Positions 1 through 4,766 of a DNA stretch of 5,115 bases are shown here, in pieces. The position numbers and the translations under genes were made by a program. How positions within the stretch are numbered: the first letter of the stretch is position 1; every line of letters starts with the position of its first letter. Source of the stretch: Candidatus Woesearchaeota archaeon (GTDB lineage: Archaea; Nanobdellota; Nanobdellia; Woesearchaeales; UBA10216); contig JACPBT010000014.1 in assembly GCA_016180145.1 (NCBI GenBank), forward strand, positions 1 to 5,115, read 5' to 3'. The notes beneath the pieces are model-generated. The model was not told the DNA's origin and did not search any database. It saw only the letters and a list, made by a program, of their open reading frames with translations.

Positions 1-51
1 CAAAAGAATGCTCCTCGTGGTGTTTCTCCACGAGGAAACCATATTCTTTTG
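1..51. repeat. Long interrupted inverted repeat inside the transposase gene
   Basis: Positions 1-9 (CAAAAGAAT) are the exact reverse complement of 43-51. Positions 12-20 (TCCTCGTGG) are the exact reverse complement of 28-36, around a 7-nt loop (21-27). The unpaired parts are 10-11 on the left and 37-42 on the right, so the fold is a 9-bp stem, an asymmetric internal loop and a second 9-bp stem. The inner stem falls on codons for PRG-ET-PRG, so repeated peptide coding explains part of it. The outer stem is not explained that way. It may extend to the left beyond the window. Confidence 0.75.
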
Positions 52-122
52 TAAGTTGTTTCGAGATGGAATCCTGCTTCGTCAATTGCTACAATTTCAT
101 AACCCAGATATTCTTTTTCAAG
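1..122 (-). CDS. IS630-type transposase, start of DDE catalytic domain (-1 frame, partial)
   Basis: Read in the -1 frame from 122, this strand stays open to the window edge for 40 codons and continues the upstream transposase without loss of residues. The join is EEFKKN followed by LEKEYLGYEIVAIDEAGFHLE. The motif AIDEAGFH holds the first catalytic Asp (codon 81-83) of the DDE triad. RIWFPRGETPRG is the characteristic tryptophan/PRG segment that follows it in IS630 transposases. The frame has no start codon of its own near the junction and is closed by a TAA at 129-131, so it can only be expressed as an extension of the upstream frame. The second Asp and the Glu lie outside the window. If the shift is not programmed, the gene is a frameshifted pseudogene. 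Confidence 0.8.
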
Positions 123-550
123 TTTTTTTTAAACTCCTCTCTAAATTCTGCAACCTTTTGCGGATCGCTTCTCATGTGTCGGCTGCGGGGTGTTATTCTC
201 GAGAAATTGAGCTTGTGTAGTATTCTTCTGCAATGTCTTGGAGAATAATTCATGTTCGTTTTTGAGTTTATCATATCATAAAATTGTTTTGTATTTATCG
301 AACAGAATTTCTTATTTGCTTCTCTTGCTTCTTTTACAAATTCTCTTTTAAGTCTAGACATAGTGTTTTTTGTCAACGGTGTTGGTCTGCCACTTCGTGG
401 CAAAGTTTGAAGAGAAGAACCATTTTTTTCTCTTTGCAGCCAAAAATTAACTGTTGGTTGGCTGCAACCAATGATGTTGGCTATTTCTTGCTGTTTCTTT
501 CGTTGCTTCGATAATTTAACTATCAGTTCACGTTGGGTTAAGTTTAGCAT
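89..550 (-). CDS. IS630-type transposase, N-terminal DNA-binding part (zero-frame product)
   Basis: A 153-residue reading frame with the DNA-binding half of an IS630/Tc1-mariner transposase. Residues about 15-42 form a helix-turn-helix (QEIANIIGCSQPTVNFW). RSGRP at 53-57 is the AT-hook-like linker typical of the family. A second winged helix-turn-helix covers about 62-120 and includes YSPRHCRRILHKLNFS. The zero frame ends at a TAG (89-91) just where the catalytic domain should begin. That domain continues in the -1 frame, so alone this product could only bind DNA, or the full transposase is made by frameshifting. The ATG at 548-550 lies about 28 nt from a TATA box, so the mRNA is probably leaderless. 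Codons are A-rich (Ile ATA in 6 of 9), unlike the resident minus-strand genes gap and the 75-residue membrane protein, as expected for a newcomer. Confidence 0.85.
   Translation of the reverse strand: MLNLTQRELIVKLSKQRKKQQEIANIIGCSQPTVNFWLQREKNGSSLQTLPRSGRPTPLTKNTMSRLKREFVKEAREANKKFCSINTKQFYDMINSKTNMNYSPRHCRRILHKLNFSRITPRSRHMRSDPQKVAEFREEFKKNLKKNIWVMKL
122..128 (-). promoter_or_regulatory. Candidate -1 ribosomal frameshift site A-AAA-AAC
   Basis: In the zero frame the minus strand reads TTT AAA AAA AAC TTG. The heptamer A AAA AAC has the X XXY YYZ form required for tandem -1 slippage in the correct phase. The switch must occur between the -1 frame TAA (129-131) and the zero-frame TAG (89-91), about 38 nt. 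The heptamer sits at the upstream edge of that space, the only place where both frames still encode recognisable transposase on each side. I saw no strong stem immediately downstream. Frameshifting through A-rich heptamers is known in several IS families, and I recall reports for IS630 members. Confidence 0.6.
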
Positions 551-574
551 AAAACATACAATAACATAACTAGC

Positions 575-582
575 ATTTATAG
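575..582 (-). promoter_or_regulatory. TATA box for the transposase
   Basis: The minus strand reads CTATAAAT here, preceded by AAAAGTAAA, a purine-rich stretch in the position of an archaeal BRE. Its centre is about 28 nt upstream of the transposase ATG at 550, which predicts transcription starting at or within a few bases of the start codon. Confidence 0.55.
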
Positions 583-595
583 TTTACTTTTGTCA

Positions 596-614
596 TTTAC
601 TACTCAGTAGAAAA
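596..614. repeat. Imperfect 19-bp palindrome between divergent promoters
   Basis: Left arm TTTACTACT (596-604) and right arm AGTAGAAAA (606-614) pair with one mismatch around a central C (605). It lies midway between the two TATA boxes. It could be an operator for a dimeric regulator, or part of the terminal region of the insertion sequence where transposase binds. Confidence 0.45.
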
Positions 615-617
615 GCA

Positions 618-625
618 TTTATAAT
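618..625 (+). promoter_or_regulatory. TATA box for the six-helix membrane protein gene
   Basis: TTTATAAT preceded by GAAAAGCA, centred about 27 nt before the GTG at 649. The spacing supports a leaderless transcript and supports GTG 649 as the start. Confidence 0.55.
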
Positions 626-648
626 GGTTTAATTCAGAATTTCTCAAC

Positions 649-1260
649 GTGAAAGTTAAAAATAGACCGGGAATTGAAGCGTGGTTAGTGATTGGTGTTG
701 TAGGATTTATTTTAGGAATAATCGAGTCGTTTGGCGTGTATTTTAGGTTGCTCAGCAATTTAAATTTTACTAGTTTCACTGAATTAAGCTATAGAATTTT
801 ATCTGCTCTTTCTGGCGGGGTTATATACTTTTTCACTTTTGCAGCAATTTTTTACCTTCTAAAGTATAAAAAATTAGATAAAATGTGGGTTGGATTTACA
901 GTAGCGTTTTATATTTTAACCTATATTGTTGCTTTTGCAAATCTTGAAAATGCGGCAAAAAGTTTCCTGACCATACTGTTCTTTCCACTGGTATATGGCC
1001 CATTCTTTATACCTTTTGCAATCGACTTCTTAACCGAGAATCTTGTTAAAGAAAGAACCAGTGACTGGCTCTCTTTGATTTTGATTATAATCTTTAATAT
1101 TGCATCATTTTCTTGGTTTTACCTGGAATTCTACTTTAACCAGATTAGAAATAATGCATTTGCAAGTAAGTTGAAAATGGCTCTGCTCTTTTTTATATTT
1201 CTAATGTTGACTATTGGTATGGTGAGTTGTGTAAACCAGCTAGAACTGGGAATTTTTTAA
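649..1260 (+). CDS. Six-helix integral membrane protein of unknown function
   Basis: A 203-residue, strongly hydrophobic protein that I do not recognise. Membrane segments are visible at about residues 11-32, 50-71, 79-98, 106-128, 140-161 and 175-195. They are separated by short loops carrying most of the charge (for example KYKKLDK at 72-78 and ENLVKERTSD at 130-139). There is no signal peptidase site, soluble domain or catalytic motif that I can point to. The GTG start is chosen because a TATA box lies 27 nt upstream and there is no Shine-Dalgarno sequence. The gene is AT-rich, and its Ile codons are mostly ATT (13 of 22 by hand count), whereas resident plus-strand genes prefer ATA. With the insertion sequence next door this suggests acquired DNA, possibly cargo or a neighbour carried in. 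Function is unknown. Confidence 0.8.
   Translation: MKVKNRPGIEAWLVIGVVGFILGIIESFGVYFRLLSNLNFTSFTELSYRILSALSGGVIYFFTFAAIFYLLKYKKLDKMWVGFTVAFYILTYIVAFANLENAAKSFLTILFFPLVYGPFFIPFAIDFLTENLVKERTSDWLSLILIIIFNIASFSWFYLEFYFNQIRNNAFASKLKMALLFFIFLMLTIGMVSCVNQLELGIF
1236..1258 (+). terminator. Possible terminator: short hairpin plus T6 overlapping the stop
   Basis: CCAG (1236-1239) and CTGG (1246-1249) can form a 4-bp stem, followed by TTTTTT at 1253-1258 at the end of the membrane gene. Archaeal termination depends mainly on the U tract, so the T6 is the useful part. The stem is weak and lies in coding sequence. Confidence 0.3.
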
Positions 1261-1328
1261 GCCCGGAAAGGTGTTCACGCTGAACGGAAAACAATAAACC
1301 GCCCCATGCTCATATTATGACAAAGCTT

Positions 1329-1336
1329 TTTATAAT
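1329..1336 (+). promoter_or_regulatory. TATA box for the 98-residue unknown protein
   Basis: TTTATAAT preceded by AAAGCTT, centred about 26 nt before the ATG at 1359. It decides the start: the upstream ATG at 1317 lies before this box and would be outside the transcript. Confidence 0.6.
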
Positions 1337-1358
1337 TCAAAAACACACCACAATCAAA

Positions 1359-1655
1359 ATGGCATTTTCAAAAAGATACCCAAAACCAACAGAAGGCTCA
1401 GTTTACCCGAAATGGGTAGAGATAAGCCTGACAGAAGAAGAAGAGAAACAGGCAGAAACGGAAGCGAGAGAGGAAAACATAAAACTCTACAGGGACAGCC
1501 TGCATGACGCAGGGAAAATAGTTACAGAAGAAAACCTGAAACCGTACCAAAGCGATGTGGTAAGCATCGCCTCATCCCTGTTTGAAAAAAGAGCAAGCCA
1601 CCTCGTATACCACAAAGAAAAGAAATGCAAAGAAAAGCTTAACACTTCTAATTAA
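1359..1655 (+). CDS. Small charged cytoplasmic protein of unknown function (98 aa)
   Basis: A 98-residue soluble protein with no membrane segment, signal peptide or cysteine cluster. It begins with a proline- and aromatic-containing segment (SKRYPKP, then VYPKW at 15-19), followed by an acidic run (LTEEEEKQAETEAREEN, 24-40). The rest looks helical and ends in a basic tail (HKEKKCKEK, 85-93). The segment SLFEKRASHLVYHKEKKC looks like a constrained motif. It resembles short uncharacterised archaeal proteins I have seen with a similar N-terminal KRYP...YPKW and C-terminal FEKRASH pattern, but I cannot name a family. The start at 1359 rather than 1317 is set by the TATA box. Codon use is A-rich (Ile ATA 3 of 4), matching aspS, so it appears resident. 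Its 3' end overlaps the convergent membrane gene by 8 nt. Confidence 0.75.
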   Translation: MAFSKRYPKPTEGSVYPKWVEISLTEEEEKQAETEAREENIKLYRDSLHDAGKIVTEENLKPYQSDVVSIASSLFEKRASHLVYHKEKKCKEKLNTSN

Positions 1656-1875
1656 CATTATCCAGCTCGGAAGGAAAGCTGGGGGTTATTGAAACAACAG
1701 AAGCAATAAACATTGTCACAAAAACAACACCCAAAGTAAAACCCCACGTGAGGTCAATCCTGCCGTAAGCAGTGTAAATCGCAACTATCAGAAAGCCGAG
1801 AATGCTCGTAAGCATAAAAGCGCCTGACAAAGGCACAAACCTATACCGCAACCGCCTTCCCAACCTCTTTTTCAT
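1648..1875 (-). CDS. Small two-helix membrane protein of unknown function (75 aa)
   Basis: A 75-residue protein with a strongly basic N-terminus (MKKRLGRRLRYR) followed by two hydrophobic segments at about 14-36 and 42-64, joined by a short turn containing GRID, and a short polar C-tail. By the positive-inside rule both ends should be cytoplasmic. I recognise no family. There are two ATG candidates, at 1881 and 1875. The 1875 start is preferred because it lies 27 nt from the TATA centre, but the alternative would add only MG. Codons are T/G-rich like those of gap on the same strand, so it is probably resident. It follows gap by 40 nt (34 nt from ATG 1881) and may also be transcribed by read-through from gap. 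It overlaps the convergent 98-residue gene by 8 nt. Confidence 0.7.
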   Translation of the reverse strand: MKKRLGRRLRYRFVPLSGAFMLTSILGFLIVAIYTAYGRIDLTWGFTLGVVFVTMFIASVVSITPSFPSELDNVN

Positions 1876-1898
1876 TCCCATAATACCTGACGAACGGG

Positions 1899-1906
1899 TT
1901 TATAAG
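1899..1906 (-). promoter_or_regulatory. TATA box for the two-helix membrane protein
   Basis: The minus strand reads CTTATAAA preceded by GGCAAAG, in the short gap after the gap stop codon. The centre is about 27 nt before the ATG at 1875 and 21 nt before the ATG at 1881, favouring the inner start and a separate leaderless transcript. Confidence 0.5.
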
Positions 1907-1915
1907 CTTTGCCAC

Positions 1916-2914
1916 TCACAACAGCATCTTAATTATGTCAACAGTGCGCCTGCTATAGCCAATCTCATTATCATACCAAGCAAAAACCTTAACCAAAGTG
2001 CCGTTAATAACCATAGTCATCAGACTGTCAAAAACCGCAGAATGGGTGTTGCCTATGATGTCAGCACTTACAATAGGCTCATCAGTAAACTGGATAATGC
2101 CCTTCATGCTACCGCCAGCGGCCTTTTTGAAAGCGGCATTAACCTCCGCCTCTGTTGTTGGCTTTCTTACAACACAAACAAAATCAGTAATAGAACCATC
2201 AGGAGTCGGAACACGCAGCGCATGGCCGTTAAGCCTGCCCTGAAGCTCAGGAATCACCTCAGCAACCGTCTTTGCAGCACCGGTAGTCGTAGGAACAATG
2301 TTAACAGCCGCACTCCTGCCCCTCCTTAAGTCACGATGAGGGGAATCAACCAAACGCTGGTCAGCCGTATAACTATGAGTCGTAGTCATTGCACCATACA
2401 CGACACCAAAGCTGTCATTAAGAACCTTCACCATGGGAGCAAGACAGTTGGTAGTGCAGGAAGCATTTGAAACAACATGGTGCTTTTTAGAATCATACTT
2501 ATCAGAGTTAACACCCTTCACAAGCGTAAAAACACCATCCCCCTTGGCAGGAGCCGTAAGGAGAACCTTTTTAGCGCCAGCCTTAAGATGCTTCTCAATA
2601 TCCTCCCTGGCAGTAAAGACGCCAGTGCTCTCAACAACAACATCAACCTTCAACTGCCTCCACGGAAGATTTTCAGGAACCTTCTCAGAAAGAACCTTAA
2701 TCCGTTTGCCGGCAACAGAAATAAAATCAGCACCATAAGAAACAGGAACGGGACTGATGCCATGAACAGAATCATACTTCAGAAGATAAGCAAGAACCTC
2801 AGGAGCCGCCAAGTCATTAACTGCAACCCACTCAATACCCTTCTCACCAATACCCTGCTGAAGAACCTGCCTGCCAATCCTGCCAAAACCGTTAATAGCA
2901 ACCCTGACAACCAT
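1916..2914 (-). CDS. gap: Glyceraldehyde-3-phosphate dehydrogenase, bacterial-type (class I)
   Basis: A 332-residue enzyme catalysing the reversible NAD(P)-dependent oxidation and phosphorylation of glyceraldehyde 3-phosphate to 1,3-bisphosphoglycerate in glycolysis/gluconeogenesis, in the cytoplasm. The Rossmann domain opens with AINGFGRIGR (residues 6-15), with Asp34 in VNDL. The active site is SNASCTTNC with Cys153, and the general base is His180. RVPTPDG follows at 234-240, and YDNEIGYS (314-321) closes the domain. The length is normal and no catalytic residue is missing. Archaea usually carry the distinct class II enzyme, so this is the bacterial type. The cofactor loop reads D190-S191-P192 where NAD-specific enzymes usually have Leu-Pro, so cofactor preference is uncertain. 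The ATG at 2914 is chosen over an in-frame TTG at 2935, which lies too close to the TATA box. Codons are T/G-rich, opposite to the divergent aspS. Confidence 0.97.
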   Translation of the reverse strand: MVVRVAINGFGRIGRQVLQQGIGEKGIEWVAVNDLAAPEVLAYLLKYDSVHGISPVPVSYGADFISVAGKRIKVLSEKVPENLPWRQLKVDVVVESTGVFTAREDIEKHLKAGAKKVLLTAPAKGDGVFTLVKGVNSDKYDSKKHHVVSNASCTTNCLAPMVKVLNDSFGVVYGAMTTTHSYTADQRLVDSPHRDLRRGRSAAVNIVPTTTGAAKTVAEVIPELQGRLNGHALRVPTPDGSITDFVCVVRKPTTEAEVNAAFKKAAGGSMKGIIQFTDEPIVSADIIGNTHSAVFDSLMTMVINGTLVKVFAWYDNEIGYSRRTVDIIKMLL

Positions 2915-2943
2915 AATTACCAAACTACAAGTCAAAGAAGGTA

Positions 2944-2951
2944 TTTATATA
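2944..2951 (-). promoter_or_regulatory. TATA box for gap
   Basis: The minus strand reads TATATAAA inside AATTATATAAATAC. Its centre is about 33 nt before the ATG at 2914, so the transcript would start some 5-8 nt before the start codon: a very short leader rather than a strictly leaderless mRNA. It faces away from the aspS box at 2983-2990. Confidence 0.6.
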
Positions 2952-2982
2952 ATTTTTGGAGACAAGCCATCTTTTCACAATC

Positions 2983-2990
2983 TTTATAAA
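2983..2990 (+). promoter_or_regulatory. TATA box for the aspS-gatA unit
   Basis: TTTATAAA centred about 26 nt before the aspS ATG at 3013, predicting a leaderless transcript. It excludes an in-frame TTG at 2956, which lies upstream of the box. Confidence 0.6.
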
Positions 2991-3012
2991 ATGCCAGCCA
3001 ATTCCCAATAAC

Positions 3013-4758
3013 ATGCTGCGAACACACACATGCGGCGAGCTTTCTGCAAAAGAAGCGGGAAAAAACACGAAGCTTGCCGGCTGGGTAAAAACAAGAAGAG
3101 ACCATGGAGGAGTCATATTCCTAGACCTCAGAGACAGATACGGAATAACACAGGTAGTCTTTGAGCCAAGCCACAACAAGGCACTGCACGCATCAGCAGA
3201 ACACATCGGAAGGGAATGGGTAATAGCAGTTGAAGGAAAAATAAGGCACAGGCCCGAAGGAATGGTAAACGGGAAAATGGCCACAGGAGAAATTGAAATA
3301 CTCGCCGACAAGCTTGAGATAATAACAAAAGCAGAAGTGCCTCCCATAGAGATTGAAGACGAAACCGAGGCAAACGATGAAACAAGGCTGAAATACAGAT
3401 ACCTTGACCTCAGAAGGCCTGTAATGCAGAAAAGGCTGCTGTTCAGAAGCAGGGCAGCAATGGTTGTGAGGGAATACTTTGCAAAAAACAACTTCATTGA
3501 GATTGAAACGCCACTGCTGGTAAGGTCAACACCGGAAGGGGCAAGAGACTACATAGTGCCATCAAGGGTGCATGCAGGAAAATTCTACGCACTCCCACAA
3601 AGCCCGCAACTGTATAAGCAGATATTAATGATAGCAGGATTTGACAGGTATTTCCAGCTCGCAAAATGCCTTCGTGATGAGGACTTGAGGGAAGACAGGC
3701 AGCCTGAACACACACAGATAGACTTTGAAATCAGCTTTGCAGACGAGAAAGACATAATGACGCTTGTTGAAGGACTATACAAGCACCTGTTCAAGGAAAT
3801 GCTTGGAATACAGTTAAAGACGCCATTCAGGGTGATAACGCACAGCGAAGCAATTAAAAAATACGGGAGCGACAAGCCAGACCTCAGATTCGGAATGGAA
3901 CTTGCTGATGTAACAGACATAGTGAAGAAAACGGAATTCAAAACCTTTGCAGCAGAGGAACAGATAAAATGCGTAGTGGCAGAAAAGGACATAAGCAGGA
4001 ACGAAATAGACGAACTAATAGGATGGGCTAAAGAAAACGGCGCGAAAGGACTGGCATGGATGAAAGCAACAGAACATGGGCTGGAATCATCCATAACAAA
4101 ATACTTTGACAAAGACGCACAAAACAAGATAATAGAAATCACAAAAGCAAGGAAAGGCATGACGCTGTTCTTCATAGCAGACAACAAAAAGAAAACAGCA
4201 GAGATACTTGGAAAATTACGGCTTGAACTCGGAAAAAGGCTTGGGCTGGTGAAAGAAGGCTTTGAATTCTGCTGGGTAGTTGACTTCCCGCTCTTTGAAT
4301 GGAACGAAGAAGAAAACAGGTGGGAGGCAGCGCACCACATGTTCACATCACCCAAACCAGAACACCTTGACATGCTGGAGAAGGCGCCTGAAAAAGTGCT
4401 GGGCAACCTGTATGACCTCGTGCTGAACGGCACAGAACTCGGCTCAGGTTCAATAAGAATAAACAACCCCGAACTACAGGAAAGAGTAATGAAAGTAATA
4501 GGCCTTGACAAGAAACAGGCAGAACAAAAATTCGGATTCCTTCTGGAAGCATACAGATACGGAGCGCCTACACACGGAGGCATGGGAATCGGATTTGACA
4601 GAACAGTAACCCTAATGCAGGGGCTGCACGACATAAGAGAAGCAGTAGCGTTCCCAAAAAACAAAAAAGCCGAGTCCCCCATGGACGGCTCACCAAACGA
4701 AGTGGAAGACAAACAACTAAGGGAACTGCACATAAAGAGCGACATCATAAAGAAATAA
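3013..4758 (+). CDS. aspS: Aspartyl-tRNA synthetase, bacterial-type, probably non-discriminating
   Basis: A 581-residue class II synthetase that charges tRNA-Asp, and probably tRNA-Asn, with aspartate. The N-terminal OB-fold anticodon-binding domain covers about 1-105 (LAGWVKTRRDHGG). Motif 1 lies near 161-169 (FIEIETPLL), the flipping loop is PQSPQLYKQ (195-203), and motif 2 is CLRDEDLREDRQPEHTQIDFE (219-239, Arg221). The GAD insertion domain spans about 290-405, and motif 3 is GMGIGFDR (523-530, Arg530). The GAD domain and the length of about 580 are bacterial-type; most archaeal AspRSs are about 430 residues without it. His31 and Gly83 match the pair that, as I recall from work on the Pseudomonas aeruginosa enzyme, permits tRNA-Asn recognition; E. 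coli-type discriminating enzymes have Leu at 31. The start is fixed by homology (MLRTHTCGEL) and by the TATA spacing. gatA follows after 8 nt. Confidence 0.97.
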   Translation: MLRTHTCGELSAKEAGKNTKLAGWVKTRRDHGGVIFLDLRDRYGITQVVFEPSHNKALHASAEHIGREWVIAVEGKIRHRPEGMVNGKMATGEIEILADKLEIITKAEVPPIEIEDETEANDETRLKYRYLDLRRPVMQKRLLFRSRAAMVVREYFAKNNFIEIETPLLVRSTPEGARDYIVPSRVHAGKFYALPQSPQLYKQILMIAGFDRYFQLAKCLRDEDLREDRQPEHTQIDFEISFADEKDIMTLVEGLYKHLFKEMLGIQLKTPFRVITHSEAIKKYGSDKPDLRFGMELADVTDIVKKTEFKTFAAEEQIKCVVAEKDISRNEIDELIGWAKENGAKGLAWMKATEHGLESSITKYFDKDAQNKIIEITKARKGMTLFFIADNKKKTAEILGKLRLELGKRLGLVKEGFEFCWVVDFPLFEWNEEENRWEAAHHMFTSPKPEHLDMLEKAPEKVLGNLYDLVLNGTELGSGSIRINNPELQERVMKVIGLDKKQAEQKFGFLLEAYRYGAPTHGGMGIGFDRTVTLMQGLHDIREAVAFPKNKKAESPMDGSPNEVEDKQLRELHIKSDIIKK

Positions 4759-4766
4759 ACGCCAAA

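Larger units (their letters stand above)
1..610 (-). mobile_element. IS630/Tc1-mariner-type insertion sequence, partial (left part outside window)
   Basis: The transposase reads leftward off the window edge, so only the promoter-proximal end of the element is present. The family call comes from the encoded protein: two N-terminal helix-turn-helix regions joined by a GRP linker, then the first Asp of a DDE domain in an AIDEAGFH motif. The outer end must lie between the transposase start (550) and the divergent gene (649). I cannot fix it because the opposite terminus is not visible. The family inserts at TA dinucleotides. One candidate is the TA at 608-609, with the minus strand reading CTGAGTAGTAAATGAC inward from it, so the boundary given (610) is provisional. 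Confidence 0.7.
572..623. repeat. 10-bp direct repeat AGCATTTATA (572-581 and 614-623)
   Basis: The same ten bases occur twice in the same orientation, 42 bp apart from start to start. Each copy overlaps one of the two divergent TATA boxes: the left copy serves the minus-strand transposase, the right copy the plus-strand membrane gene. This could be a shared regulator site, a small duplication, or an accident of AT-rich promoter sequence. Confidence 0.5.

Noticed and set aside
8..514. Plus-strand frames opposite the transposase
   Set aside because: Phe/Cys/Leu-rich complements of an A-rich coding strand; the minus-strand protein is the recognisable one.
1273..1285. Small palindrome GTTCA-CGC-TGAAC as an operator
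   Set aside because: Only 5-bp arms, a single copy, and well upstream of the next TATA box; expected by chance in a few kilobases.
1317..1358. Upstream ATG at 1317 as start of the 98-residue gene
   Set aside because: The TATA box at 1329-1336 lies downstream of this ATG, and the added residues (MTKLFIIQKHTTIK) are translated promoter sequence.
1662..1682. Hairpin CCAGCT...AGCTGG after the 98-residue gene as a terminator
   Set aside because: A perfect 6-bp stem with a 9-nt loop, but no U tract follows on the plus strand and it lies in the coding region of the opposite gene.
2912..2958. TTG 2935 for gap and TTG 2956 for aspS as starts
   Set aside because: Both fall beside or upstream of the respective TATA boxes, and the extra residues do not match either family's N-terminus.
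1802..2989. Several plus-strand open frames of 80-175 codons opposite gap
   Set aside because: Shadows of gap in other frames: no recognisable domains, low-complexity Asn/Arg/Leu content, and no promoter at the right spacing.
551..3012. Three intergenic gaps of exactly 98 nt (551-648, 1261-1358, 2915-3012)
   Set aside because: They share no sequence similarity and have different compositions, so the equal length is coincidence.
2925..3497. Minus-strand 190-codon frame opposite the 5' part of aspS
   Set aside because: Antisense shadow. It overlaps the gap-aspS promoter region and has Ser/Leu-rich composition typical of the complement of aspS.
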